Source of the DNA: Campylobacterales bacterium
GTDB lineage: Bacteria; Campylobacterota; Campylobacteria; Campylobacterales; QNZT01
Assembly: GCA_027056215.1 (NCBI GenBank)
Contig: JALULO010000056.1
Location: 1-13,914, forward strand
DNA length: 13,914 nucleotides
Reading direction: 5' to 3'
The notes beneath the pieces were generated by a model. The model was not told where the DNA came from. It did no database searches and saw only the letters and a list, made by a program, of their open reading frames with translations. A program made the translations under genes and the position numbers. Shown piece after piece: positions 1 to 7,459 of the stretch. Each line of letters begins with the position of its first letter. Positions within the stretch are counted from its first letter, which is position 1.

Positions 1-1
1 T

Positions 2-1123
2 ATGCAGTTTGAGACTTATCCTTTTGAAAAACTCACCAAATTACTTGAGGGTATCACGCCTGATAGCAGTTATACACCTATCACTCTCACCATAGGTGAA
101 CCACAGTTTGATACACCCAAGTTTATCCAAGAGGCACTTTGCCAAAATGTAACACGCTTAAACAAGTATCCCAAAACATCTGGTGAACAAAGCCTCAGAG
201 ATGCCCAAAGGGAGTTTGTTTCCTACCGTTTTGGTGTCAAGCTTGATGACAGACAAATCATCCCTACCTTTGGAACAAGAGAAGTGCTTTTTAATTTTCC
301 ACAGTTCTTACTCGCAGATAAGCAAAATCCTGTCATGGCATTTACCAATCCTTTTTATCAAATCTATGAAGGTGCAGCGATTGCCAGTGGGGCGAAGATT
401 CACCATATCAACCTGACAAAAGAGAACAATTTTCAAGCCCAAATAGACCCAGATATGTTACGAGAGTGTGACTTTGTCATCCTTAACTTTCCAAATAACC
501 CAACCAGTGCCAGCATGGATATACAAAGCCTTCAAGCGTGGGTTAAAGCTGCATTAGAGTATGATTTTGTACTCTTAAATGACGAGTGCTACAGTGAGAT
601 ATATACAGGCTACAAAGACCCCTCTTTGCTTCAAGCAAGTATCCAAGTGGGTAATGAAAGCTTTAAAAATATAGTGATCGTTAACTCCATTTCCAAAAGA
701 AGTTCAGCACCTTCTCTTCGTTCAGGATTTATCGCCGGAGATGCCGATATACTTAAAGCTTATATGCAGTATAGAACGTATGTGGGATGTGCATCACCTC
801 TGCCTTTACAAGCAGCGGCAACAGCAGCCTGGGAAGATGAAGGGCATGTTGCATTTTTCAGAGAACTCTATGCCAAAAATTTTCAAATAGCCCAAGAGAT
901 TTTAGGCATAACCATTCCAAAATCAACCTTTTACATCTGGCTTGAAGTGGAAGATGATCTGGAATTTACCAAAACATTGTATCAAGAAAAAAATGTCAAA
1001 GTATTGCCGGGAAGCTTTCTTACCCGTGGTAAAAGAAAAGAAAAATATGTCAGAATCGCACTCGTAGAAGATGAACAACGCACAACAGAGGCACTTACAA
1101 GGATCAAAGACTATGTCAAATAA
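2..1123 (+). CDS. PLP-dependent class I/II aminotransferase, probable succinyl-diaminopimelate aminotransferase (DapC type)
   Basis: Fold-type I pyridoxal-phosphate aminotransferase of 373 residues, a normal length. Visible landmarks: substrate-side motif IGEPQFDTP near residue 31, GTREVLF near 91 (cofactor phosphate region), NFPNNPTS at 162-169, DECYSEIY at 194-201 (Asp pairing with the PLP pyridine nitrogen), the Schiff-base lysine K232 in SISKRSSAPSLRSG, and a C-terminal YVRIALV around 349-355 whose Arg binds the substrate carboxylate. In Campylobacterota such genes directly upstream of murC are usually annotated as succinyl-diaminopimelate transaminase (dapC), making the meso-DAP/lysine precursor. 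That specificity rests on recalled synteny and fits the cell-wall neighbour. The first ATG lies at base 2, so the ribosome binding site is outside the window and a more upstream start cannot be excluded. The 3' end overlaps murC by 11 bases. Confidence 0.85.
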   Translation: MQFETYPFEKLTKLLEGITPDSSYTPITLTIGEPQFDTPKFIQEALCQNVTRLNKYPKTSGEQSLRDAQREFVSYRFGVKLDDRQIIPTFGTREVLFNFPQFLLADKQNPVMAFTNPFYQIYEGAAIASGAKIHHINLTKENNFQAQIDPDMLRECDFVILNFPNNPTSASMDIQSLQAWVKAALEYDFVLLNDECYSEIYTGYKDPSLLQASIQVGNESFKNIVIVNSISKRSSAPSLRSGFIAGDADILKAYMQYRTYVGCASPLPLQAAATAAWEDEGHVAFFRELYAKNFQIAQEILGITIPKSTFYIWLEVEDDLEFTKTLYQEKNVKVLPGSFLTRGKRKEKYVRIALVEDEQRTTEALTRIKDYVK

Positions 1124-2426
1124 AATACACTTTATCGGTATTGGTGGGATTGGATTATCCGCACTTGCACGCTTTTTGAAAAAAAATGGTTACGATATCA
1201 CCGGCTCAGATATGAAAAGCTCTCCCATCACCAAAATGCTCCAGGACGAGGGTATCGATGTATCCATCCCCCAAAGCAAAGAAAATATCACTGACCAAAG
1301 TATCGTTATCTACTCCGCCGCTGTGAAGGAGGATAATCCTGAAATCTTAGCAGCAAAAGAAAAAGGTATGCTTTTACTCTCCAGAAAAGAGGCATTGCCC
1401 TTTATACTTAAAGATAAAAAAGTCTTTGCCGTTGCAGGGGCACATGGCAAAAGTACCACATCTGCTATGTTAGCATCTTTGATAGACGGTTCTGTCATCA
1501 TCGGTGCTGAGAGTAAACAGTTTGGTTCTAACATGTACTACAAAGATACAGAAGAGTTGATCTTTGAAGCCGATGAGAGCGATGCTAGTTTTATCAATAC
1601 AAATCCCTACATCGCGATTGTTACCAATGCAGAACCAGAGCATATGGAATTTTATGACTATGATTTGGAAAAATTTCATGATGCGTACCGTACGTTTATC
1701 CAAAAAGCAAAGATTCGTGTACTCAATGCGGAAGATCCCTTTTTAGCCACACTTCATGATATCGAAGCGATTCGTCTTTATCCTAGTCAAGATATCAAAA
1801 GTATTAAAACCATCATCATCGGTGGCGAACCTTATACCTCTTTTGTGTTGAAAGATTTAGGTACATTTGAAGTTTTTGGTGTAGGTGAACATATCGCGAT
1901 CAATGCTTCTTTGACGATTCTTGCAGCTATCACACAAAACTCTCTTGAAAATGTCAGAGTCAATCTCAAAACCTATAAAGGCATCAAAAAGCGATTTGAT
2001 ATACTTGAAAAAGATGCTCATTTTGTGATCATAGATGACTATGCCCATCATCCCACAGAGATCGAAGCAACGATCAAATCTGCTAGAAAATATGCCAGAC
2101 TCATAGGGCTTAAAAAAGTAGTCGCTATCTGGCAACCCCATAAATACAGCCGAACTATCGATAATCTTGAAAAATTTAAAGAGTGCTTTGCAGGTATCGA
2201 TGAACTGATCATTTTACCGGTTTACAATGTCGGTGAGAGTGAAAAAAAGATAGATTTTAAACGTCATTTTAAAAAATATGCACCTCTTTTTGCAGATAAA
2301 ATCAAAAAAGAGACCGGTTATCTAAGCGTTGTCAAAGATCATCAAAGTATCCAAAATCTCAAAGATGGTTTAATCATAGGGCTTGGCGCAGGGGATATCA
2401 CTTACCAGTTACGAGGGATTGAATAG
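1113..2426 (+). CDS. murC: UDP-N-acetylmuramate--L-alanine ligase MurC
   Basis: Cytoplasmic Mur ligase that adds L-alanine to UDP-MurNAc using ATP, the first peptide step of peptidoglycan synthesis. The 437-residue protein shows the three Mur domains: N-terminal Rossmann UDP-binding domain (FIGIGGIGLSALA from residue 7), central ATPase with P-loop GAHGKST at 109-115 and TNAEPEHMEFYD at 171-182, and C-terminal domain with DDYAHHPTEI at 308-317, QPHKYSRT at 341-348 and GAGDIT at 425-430. It is shorter than E. coli MurC (about 490), as I recall for Campylobacterota. The start at 1113 is chosen because AAGGA at 1099-1103 sits nine bases upstream and the GIGGIG fold follows at once. An in-frame ATG at 1071 would add 14 unrelated residues inside the preceding gene. 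The 11-base overlap suggests translational coupling. Confidence 0.96.
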   Translation: MSNKIHFIGIGGIGLSALARFLKKNGYDITGSDMKSSPITKMLQDEGIDVSIPQSKENITDQSIVIYSAAVKEDNPEILAAKEKGMLLLSRKEALPFILKDKKVFAVAGAHGKSTTSAMLASLIDGSVIIGAESKQFGSNMYYKDTEELIFEADESDASFINTNPYIAIVTNAEPEHMEFYDYDLEKFHDAYRTFIQKAKIRVLNAEDPFLATLHDIEAIRLYPSQDIKSIKTIIIGGEPYTSFVLKDLGTFEVFGVGEHIAINASLTILAAITQNSLENVRVNLKTYKGIKKRFDILEKDAHFVIIDDYAHHPTEIEATIKSARKYARLIGLKKVVAIWQPHKYSRTIDNLEKFKECFAGIDELIILPVYNVGESEKKIDFKRHFKKYAPLFADKIKKETGYLSVVKDHQSIQNLKDGLIIGLGAGDITYQLRGIE

Positions 2427-2771
2427 ATGCAGATTTTACTGGGGATTTTAGTTGTCATCATTCTGATAACCCTTTTTGCCGCACAATTTGAAAAGATATC
2501 CCACCAAAAGAAGATGCATATTCTCAAGCTTGCAGCCTTTATCTTTGCCATAGCTTGGCTTTACCAAAGTATGACGACATCACAGGCGCAAAACAAACGT
2601 GCAAAAGTCAATGCTTTTGAACAAGGCAAAACACTATTATGTCAAAACGACCCTATAAACCAAGCTTTTTTTTATTATGAGGGGGGTACAGAATCTTTTG
2701 TAACCAATGATAAAAATAGCTCACTCAATGGTATAATCTACCCTATCACAGATTGCGAGATCAAAAAGTAG
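2427..2771 (+). CDS. Small two-helix membrane protein of unknown function
   Basis: A 114-residue protein I do not recognise as a named family. Residues 3-19 and 33-48 are hydrophobic and probably form two transmembrane helices joined by a short basic loop (KISHQKKMH). The remaining hydrophilic part (about 50-114) contains two cysteines (C72 and C110), so a disulfide is possible if this part is periplasmic. The ATG immediately follows the TAG stop of murC with no gap, and the 3' end is two bases before the mutS2 start, so it is clearly in the operon. A small hypothetical protein at this place between murC and mutS2 is also what I recall from Helicobacter, which supports a real conserved gene. 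Confidence 0.75.
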   Translation: MQILLGILVVIILITLFAAQFEKISHQKKMHILKLAAFIFAIAWLYQSMTTSQAQNKRAKVNAFEQGKTLLCQNDPINQAFFYYEGGTESFVTNDKNSSLNGIIYPITDCEIKK

Positions 2772-2773
2772 TT

Positions 2774-4978
2774 ATGAAAAGCATCGTTTCCAAACTCGAT
2801 TTACAAGAGTATATCAACCACTTTGAAAAGTTTCTCTCTCGTCCAAAACCTCTCTTTATCCAAGGAGATGCAAACTTGCATTTTCAATTTATCCAAAAAC
2901 TCTCTACACTCGATTTTAAAGCACCAAAAGAGGTACAAAATCTTGACACACAACTGATGTATCTTAAAAAGCAGGGAAAACTTAAGATTTATGAGATTTA
3001 CGAATTTGTTAAAATCATCAGTTATTTCATCTATCTCAAAAAAGCGATTTATGAAGGAGTTTTAAGCACTTGGCTAGATAAAATCATCATCCCTGATGAG
3101 ATCAAAGAGATTGTTATGTACTTTGATCATGAAGGATTACTCTCTGAAGAGATTGATGAGCGTTTTGTCACAATCAACGCCTCTTTAAAACATAACAAAG
3201 AGCAGATCAAAGAGAGTTTACGACGGCTTTTGGCAACTGCCAAACTACAACCCTATTTAGTAGATAAACAAATTCACTATATCGATGAGAGTGAAACACT
3301 ACTGGTAAGAGGGGGCTTTAACCACTTTTTAAAAGGAAGTGTCGCGGCACGTAGTAGCGGTGGCTATTTTTATGTTATCCCTGAAAGTATCTCAAAACTG
3401 AAAAAATCACAAGCACAGATGTTAAGCCAAAAAGATGAAATCATCTATGAATATGAAAAGAAGATATCTGCCATCTTTGCAAAATTTGAACCATTTTTAC
3501 GTTTTATAAATGGTGCTTTTGACCGCTTTGATCACTATCAAGCACGGGTCTTTTTTGCAAAAGGCAAAAACTTAGAATTTATCAAACCCTCTAGTGATAG
3601 CACCATCACACTTAGTGACTTTGCACACCCCGCACTCCATGATCCAAAACCAATCAGTGTTGATTTTTCGCAAAAGATTCTCATGATCACAGGGCTAAAT
3701 GCAGGAGGAAAGACGATGATGCTAAAATCCATCCTCTCTAGCGTTTTCATGGCAAAGTACCTCTTACCGATGCAAATCAATCCACACAAATCACACATCG
3801 GACACTTTAAAGAGATCGCCGCGATCATCGATGATCCCCAATCTGTCAAAAATGACATCTCCACATTTGCAGGGCGTATGCTGGAGTTTAGCAAACTCTT
3901 TTCCAAAAATCATTTTATCGTAGGTGTCGATGAAATCGAACTAGGAACAGATTCGGATGAAGCAGCAAGTTTGTTTAAAGTGATTTTAGAAACACTCTCA
4001 CAAAAAGATGCCAAAATCATCATCACAACCCACCATAAAAGACTCGCATCGATGATGGCAACCCATCCAGAGGTGCAACTTGCAGCTGCGATGTATGATG
4101 AAAAACACCAAAAACCAACTTTTGACTTTCTCTATGGCACTATCGGAAAAAGTTACGCTTTTGAAACAGCCCTTCGCTACGGTATCTCTGCGAAACTGAT
4201 AAGCGAAGCAAAAAAAGTCTATGGGGAAGATCAAGAAAAACTAGGAGAGTTGATCCAAAAAAACATCGATCTAGAACTACAAGCTAGAGATAAACTCTCA
4301 ACCCTTGACAAAGAGATACAAACTACCCAAAAACTAAAAGAGCAACTAGAAAATCAAAAATTCCACCAAGAACAGACCCTAAACGAACTCAAATCAGAGC
4401 TCCAAAAAGAGTATCGTGACGCGATTGATGAAGCCAAAAAAGCGGCAAAAAGTCAAGATAGTGCAAACATTCATAGACTCTTAAATAAAGCCCATCAAAA
4501 ACAAAAACATGCAGAGCAAAAAGAGATTGCCCATGAGAAAATACCACTCAAAGTAGGCGACTATGTCAAATACCGCAATACAAAAGGAAAAATAGTCTCT
4601 ATCAAAAAAGAAGAAGCGATGATCGAGAGTGAAGGCATGCGACTTCGTGTACCACTCAAACATCTCAAACGCAGTGGAAATCCTGTGAGCAAAAAACCTA
4701 AAGCGAAAACAAACGTAACCATACAACGCCCTGCTTCCTCTTCGGTACAACTTGATCTCCATGGACTTCGGGCAGAAGAAGCGATCGAAAAACTAGACAA
4801 ATATCTCTCAGATGCCCTCATCACAGGCTATGATGAAGTACTCATTTATCATGGTGTAGGTACAGGAAAACTTGCTTATGCCGTGAAAGAGTTTCTCAAA
4901 CGACACCCAAAAGTCAAACTATTTAACGATGCACCTGCCAATATGGGCGGTATGGGTGCAACGGTTGTGAGGTTTTAA
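2774..4978 (+). CDS. mutS2: Endonuclease MutS2 (MutS-family ATPase with C-terminal Smr domain)
   Basis: MutS2 proteins lack the mismatch-recognition domain of MutS; in Helicobacter they suppress homologous recombination and act in oxidative DNA damage, and in Bacillus they act on collided ribosomes. The 734-residue protein has a helical lever/core region (about 1-290), the ABC-type ATPase with Walker A GLNAGGKT at 307-314 and Walker B region VDEIELGTD at 385-393, TTHHKRLAS around 418-425, a charged coiled coil at about 485-590, a KOW-like VGDYVKYRNTKGKIVSI stretch at 594-610, and a C-terminal Smr nuclease domain with LDLHG at 660-664 and HGVGTGKL at 693-700. The start at 2774 is preferred over the in-frame ATG at 2753, which lies inside the previous gene. 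The stop is directly followed by the next ATG. Confidence 0.95.
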   Translation: MKSIVSKLDLQEYINHFEKFLSRPKPLFIQGDANLHFQFIQKLSTLDFKAPKEVQNLDTQLMYLKKQGKLKIYEIYEFVKIISYFIYLKKAIYEGVLSTWLDKIIIPDEIKEIVMYFDHEGLLSEEIDERFVTINASLKHNKEQIKESLRRLLATAKLQPYLVDKQIHYIDESETLLVRGGFNHFLKGSVAARSSGGYFYVIPESISKLKKSQAQMLSQKDEIIYEYEKKISAIFAKFEPFLRFINGAFDRFDHYQARVFFAKGKNLEFIKPSSDSTITLSDFAHPALHDPKPISVDFSQKILMITGLNAGGKTMMLKSILSSVFMAKYLLPMQINPHKSHIGHFKEIAAIIDDPQSVKNDISTFAGRMLEFSKLFSKNHFIVGVDEIELGTDSDEAASLFKVILETLSQKDAKIIITTHHKRLASMMATHPEVQLAAAMYDEKHQKPTFDFLYGTIGKSYAFETALRYGISAKLISEAKKVYGEDQEKLGELIQKNIDLELQARDKLSTLDKEIQTTQKLKEQLENQKFHQEQTLNELKSELQKEYRDAIDEAKKAAKSQDSANIHRLLNKAHQKQKHAEQKEIAHEKIPLKVGDYVKYRNTKGKIVSIKKEEAMIESEGMRLRVPLKHLKRSGNPVSKKPKAKTNVTIQRPASSSVQLDLHGLRAEEAIEKLDKYLSDALITGYDEVLIYHGVGTGKLAYAVKEFLKRHPKVKLFNDAPANMGGMGATVVRF

Positions 4979-5338
4979 ATGTTTAGCCAAAAGCAGATCG
5001 AAAAATACAAACGCACCAAATACATCAGAGAGTTAGAACGTTTTTTAAACCGCATCGTCAGTTATGTTCAAAAAGAGCAAAATCTCGATAAAGAGCGATT
5101 TCAAGCCTATGTAGATGAGATATTCAAACCACTTGAGAAGATCGAGAAAGTACGCTTTAACGGTCCTTATCATACACATTTAGAATGTTTTGTAGAACAA
5201 AGCGCCAATCTTCCAACCAGTGATTTAGAAATGGATGAAATCAAAAAAGAGATTTTGCATAGTGCCAATCAACTCCAAAAAACCAAACGCAAAAAAAATT
5301 TTAAAACCCAAAAGCATAAAGGCAAACAGTTTGACTGA
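4979..5338 (+). CDS. Small basic helical protein, hypothetical
   Basis: A 119-residue protein without recognisable family. It is predicted largely helical, rich in Lys, Glu and Gln, with a strongly basic C-terminal tail (about residues 98-117, runs such as KTKRKKNFKTQKHKGK) that could contact RNA or DNA. The ATG directly abuts the TAA of mutS2 (TAAATG), and its own TGA overlaps the TTG start of the next gene by eight bases. This spacing makes it a genuine operon member rather than a chance reading frame. It has a single cysteine and no signal peptide or membrane segment. A role with the flanking RNA-linked proteins (Smr-containing MutS2 and the S1 protein) is only suggested by position. Confidence 0.7.
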   Translation: MFSQKQIEKYKRTKYIRELERFLNRIVSYVQKEQNLDKERFQAYVDEIFKPLEKIEKVRFNGPYHTHLECFVEQSANLPTSDLEMDEIKKEILHSANQLQKTKRKKNFKTQKHKGKQFD

Positions 5339-6179
5339 AAAAATACAAATAGGCAAAATCAACACACTTTTCATAGATAGACAGAGCGAATATGGTCTCT
5401 TTTTGACAGATATCCAAAACGAAAGCATCCTCTTACCAAAAATCTATGTTACCGACCGGATGCACATCGGTGAAACACTAGATGTCTTTGTCTATACAGA
5501 TTCAGAAGATAGAATCGTAGCAACAACGCTCAACCCACTGGCGATGCAAGGCGAATTTGCTTTGATGAAAGTAACCGATAGTGCTCCATTTGGCGCTTTT
5601 GTAGACTGGGGTTTGCCAAAAGATCTTCTTGTTCCTAAAAAGATGCAAAAAAATCCACTAGAAGTGGGTAAAAGCTATATCATCTATGTTGCTTATGATC
5701 TACAAACCAACAGACTCATCGGCGATACCCGAATCGGGCGATACATAAGCCATGATCCCAAAGCGATGCAACATCTCAAAATTGTAGACCTCTGTATCAT
5801 CGCACGCACGCCCCTAGGCTATAAAGCAATCGCAAATAATCAGTTCGAAGGTATGCTCTATCACAATGAACTTTATGAAACCTTACATATCGGTCAAAAA
5901 TGTACAGGATATGTTAAAAAAGTACGAGATGATGGAAAATTTGACCTCTCTTTACAACCCATTGGAGAAGCTAAACAAGATGATGCTAGTGCAAAAATCA
6001 TACACCTTTTAAAAGAGCATAACAACACCCTGCCCTTTACCTATAAAAGTGATGCAAATGCCATCTCAACCATGTTTGGCATGAGTAAGAAAACATTTAA
6101 AAAAGCACTCACAAATCTTATCGATCAAGGAAAAATCACACTAAATGAGCATAGTATAACAGGTAATGACAACGCATGA
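5331..6179 (+). CDS. CvfB-like S1 RNA-binding domain protein (TTG start)
   Basis: Cytoplasmic RNA-binding protein of the CvfB/YitL type, 282 residues as usual for the family. Sequence shows consecutive S1-like OB folds: YGLFLTDIQNESILLP near residues 21-36, PFGAFVDWGLPKDLLVPKK at 86-104, and FEGMLYHNEL..IGQKCTGYVKKVRDDGKFDLSL at 172-208, then a C-terminal winged-helix-like segment (SMSKKTFKKAL type, about 220-280) with TMFGMSKKTFKKAL and QGKITL. In Staphylococcus CvfB affects virulence-factor expression; its bacterial role elsewhere is poorly known. The start is a TTG at 5331 preceded by AAAGG at 5318-5322 with eight bases spacing. The next in-frame ATG upstream (5235) would overlap the preceding gene by about 100 bases and add an unrelated basic leader. 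The TGA overlaps the next ATG (ATGA). Confidence 0.85.
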   Translation: MTEKIQIGKINTLFIDRQSEYGLFLTDIQNESILLPKIYVTDRMHIGETLDVFVYTDSEDRIVATTLNPLAMQGEFALMKVTDSAPFGAFVDWGLPKDLLVPKKMQKNPLEVGKSYIIYVAYDLQTNRLIGDTRIGRYISHDPKAMQHLKIVDLCIIARTPLGYKAIANNQFEGMLYHNELYETLHIGQKCTGYVKKVRDDGKFDLSLQPIGEAKQDDASAKIIHLLKEHNNTLPFTYKSDANAISTMFGMSKKTFKKALTNLIDQGKITLNEHSITGNDNA

Positions 6180-6538
6180 ACACGATCATCATGATCTTTG
6201 CTCTGCCCATCGGTATCTATCTACTGATGCAAGAAAAAAAGTCTATGCAAAAATATCAAGCGATATTTGACGATTTTTACCAGAAAGTCAACACTGATAG
6301 CAGTTTAAACACGCAAGAAAAGCTCAATCTCCTCGAAAAAATGCTCTACCAAAACAACTATAAAATCACCAAAAAAGAAAAAAACTCCGTCACAGGTGAA
6401 AAAAAGATCTTCAGTATAGGTTGGCTTTTTATCGGTATAGGTACATTTTATGTTGGATTGATTTTCTATATCCTCTATTATCTCTATATGCAAAAACCTC
6501 ATGTTGTTAATTTTATGCTATACTATAAAAAAATCTGA
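6176..6538 (+). CDS. Small membrane protein of unknown function
   Basis: A 120-residue protein not assigned to a family. It begins with a hydrophobic helix (about residues 3-17), followed by a charged helical stretch with many Lys, Gln and Asp residues (about 20-76), then a long glycine-containing hydrophobic segment (about 78-103), so an inner-membrane protein with two helices and the middle segment on one face is likely. The ATG overlaps the TGA of the S1-domain gene by four bases (ATGA) and there is only a poor ribosome binding site, so translation is probably coupled. No motif, cysteine pair or metal ligand set gives a function. Confidence 0.65.
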   Translation: MNTIIMIFALPIGIYLLMQEKKSMQKYQAIFDDFYQKVNTDSSLNTQEKLNLLEKMLYQNNYKITKKEKNSVTGEKKIFSIGWLFIGIGTFYVGLIFYILYYLYMQKPHVVNFMLYYKKI

Positions 6539-6553
6539 TATAAGAGGGTTATT

Positions 6554-6736
6554 ATGGATGTAAATAAACTTAGAAAAACATGTCGACCGATTCGTATCCT
6601 TGTAGGGCTTGGGCTTATAGGTTATGGAATCTACTCAGGAAATAGTTGGTTTTATCTTGGTGTTATTCCACTCATAGCAGGACTAGCAAACTTTTGTCCA
6701 GCTTGTTTGATTACCAAAAAGTGTGATATCGATTAG
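6554..6736 (+). CDS. DUF2892-like small inner-membrane protein
   Basis: A 60-residue protein resembling the DUF2892/YgaP membrane part: a basic N-terminus (KLRKTCRPIR), then two short hydrophobic helices (about 15-27 and 31-47) separated by the turn SGNSWFYLG, and a cysteine-bearing end FCPACLITKKC. A good AGAGGG ribosome binding site lies seven bases before the ATG, and the gap to the upstream gene is 15 bases, so it is probably the last gene of the operon. In E. coli YgaP a similar membrane unit is fused to a rhodanese domain; here a rhodanese gene lies next to it but on the opposite strand. A thiol or sulfur role is therefore only a suggestion. Confidence 0.75.
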   Translation: MDVNKLRKTCRPIRILVGLGLIGYGIYSGNSWFYLGVIPLIAGLANFCPACLITKKCDID

Positions 6737-6888
6737 GTTAAAATCACTAACTTTTAGAACTCCATATACTCAAAATGTTATTGGTGAAAATGGGGATAAG
6801 TCTTTATTGCATTAAAGCATTAACAAAATTCATTATATTTTTGCTAGACGCAGAAGCATTTCTTGCTATGATTTAGTTGATGTTAGAG
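6737..6888 (+). other. Non-coding stretch before the terminator
   Basis: No convincing gene lies here. A TATATT hexamer at 6834-6839, with a poorly spaced TTGCAT at 6807-6812, could be a promoter. It would give a transcript of about 75-80 bases that ends at the hairpin at 6889-6914. Without expression data this is as well explained as the 3' leader of the upstream operon. Confidence 0.25.
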
Positions 6889-6923
6889 TAAAGAGGCGGA
6901 GTTTTGCCTCTTTATCTTTTTTT
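6889..6923 (+). terminator. Intrinsic terminator of the housekeeping operon
   Basis: A perfect nine-base-pair stem (TAAAGAGGC at 6889-6897 with GCCTCTTTA at 6906-6914) and an eight-base loop is followed by TC and seven T residues up to 6923. Polarity fits the + strand genes. The T run reaches the stop codon of the converging rhodanese gene. In the other direction the stem is followed only by TTTA-like sequence poor in U, so it is at best a weak terminator for that gene. Confidence 0.85.
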
Positions 6924-7383
6924 ACTCATTTGAGAGTTTTGTTACACCTAGACCTGTTTCGATGGGATAACCTGCTTTTGCCCACCCTTTGAGTCCTCCT
7001 TTGAGGTTGGTCGCATTTTTATAGCCTAGTTTTCTTAGTGTTTGGGCAGCCAAAGCACCACGGCTTCCACCGCGACAATAAGTCACTATCACAGCATCTT
7101 TATCTTTGATTTTATTTAAAACTTTAAACTCCAGATTTCCTCTAGTGATTGCATACATATCATCAGCATAAATTTGCCCTTCGGCTCTTTGCTCTGCCTC
7201 TCTTACATCTAAAATGATAACATTTTCCTCTTTGTTAATCATCTTTTTTAGTTTTACAGGCTCCATTTCACCAGCTACTTTTTTAGCAATCTCCAAGAGT
7301 TTATCTGTCTCTTTATGCCCTGCAAAAAGTGTGCTTGAAGAGAGAATGGTAACAAGTACTAGGTTGATAAGTGTTGTTTTCAT
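6922..7383 (-). CDS. Periplasmic single-domain rhodanese (sulfurtransferase)
   Basis: A 153-residue protein with a signal peptide (basic MKTT, hydrophobic core to about residue 19, likely cleavage after LFA at 21), so a periplasmic sulfurtransferase is expected. The rhodanese fold is seen from about residue 38: ILDVREAEQRAEG at 57-69 and the active-site loop CRGGSRG with the persulfide-carrying C103, then the family-typical LRKLGYKNATNLKGGLKGW. About 62 of 89 core residues are identical to the rhodanese half of the MerT fusion at 9439-10449, so the two are close paralogues. AAAGGA lies eight bases upstream of the ATG. It is separated by 76 bases from the DsrE-like gene upstream and is probably co-transcribed with it. 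Substrate is unknown: thiosulfate, polysulfide or a metalloid-thiol are possible. Confidence 0.9.
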   Translation of the reverse strand: MKTTLINLVLVTILSSSTLFAGHKETDKLLEIAKKVAGEMEPVKLKKMINKEENVIILDVREAEQRAEGQIYADDMYAITRGNLEFKVLNKIKDKDAVIVTYCRGGSRGALAAQTLRKLGYKNATNLKGGLKGWAKAGYPIETGLGVTKLSNE

Positions 7384-7423
7384 GGCATTATTCCTTTTAT
7401 ATAATTGTTTATTAAATCTATTA

Positions 7424-7456
7424 TGTGTCAGTACTATTACTGAACATTTTGACTTT
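7424..7456 (+). pseudogene. Possible relic of an arsR-type regulator gene
   Basis: This stretch between two minus-strand genes matches codons 50-60 of the intact ArsR gene at 10955-11350: 28 of 33 bases are identical, including 15 in a row, and the reading gives CVSTITEHFDF against CVTSIAEHFDF. It has the same orientation and would lie divergently to the rhodanese gene, as the intact regulator does to its operon. Only this short piece is visible, so chance similarity cannot be ruled out. Confidence 0.35.
7428..7443. repeat. Inverted repeat upstream of the periplasmic rhodanese gene
   Basis: TCAGTA (7428-7433), four bases, TACTGA (7438-7443): a perfect six-base inverted repeat 40-55 bases before the rhodanese start. 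It could be an operator or an mRNA stem-loop within the two-gene transcript. It also lies inside the suspected arsR relic, so it may be incidental. Confidence 0.35.
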
Positions 7457-7459
7457 TAC

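Noticed and set aside
1071..1112. Upstream ATG extension of murC
   Set aside because: The added 14 residues lie inside the aminotransferase gene, resemble no MurC start, and the ATG at 1113 has an AAGGA site at good distance.
2774..4978. MutS2 as an unusual variant because of the Walker B wording VDEIELGTD
   Set aside because: The acidic pair and GTD are kept, all other domains including Smr are complete, and length is close to normal; it is an ordinary family member.
5235..5330. ATG start of the S1-domain protein at 5235
   Set aside because: It would overlap the preceding gene by about 100 bases and add a basic leader not seen in the family; TTG at 5331 has AAAGG eight bases upstream.
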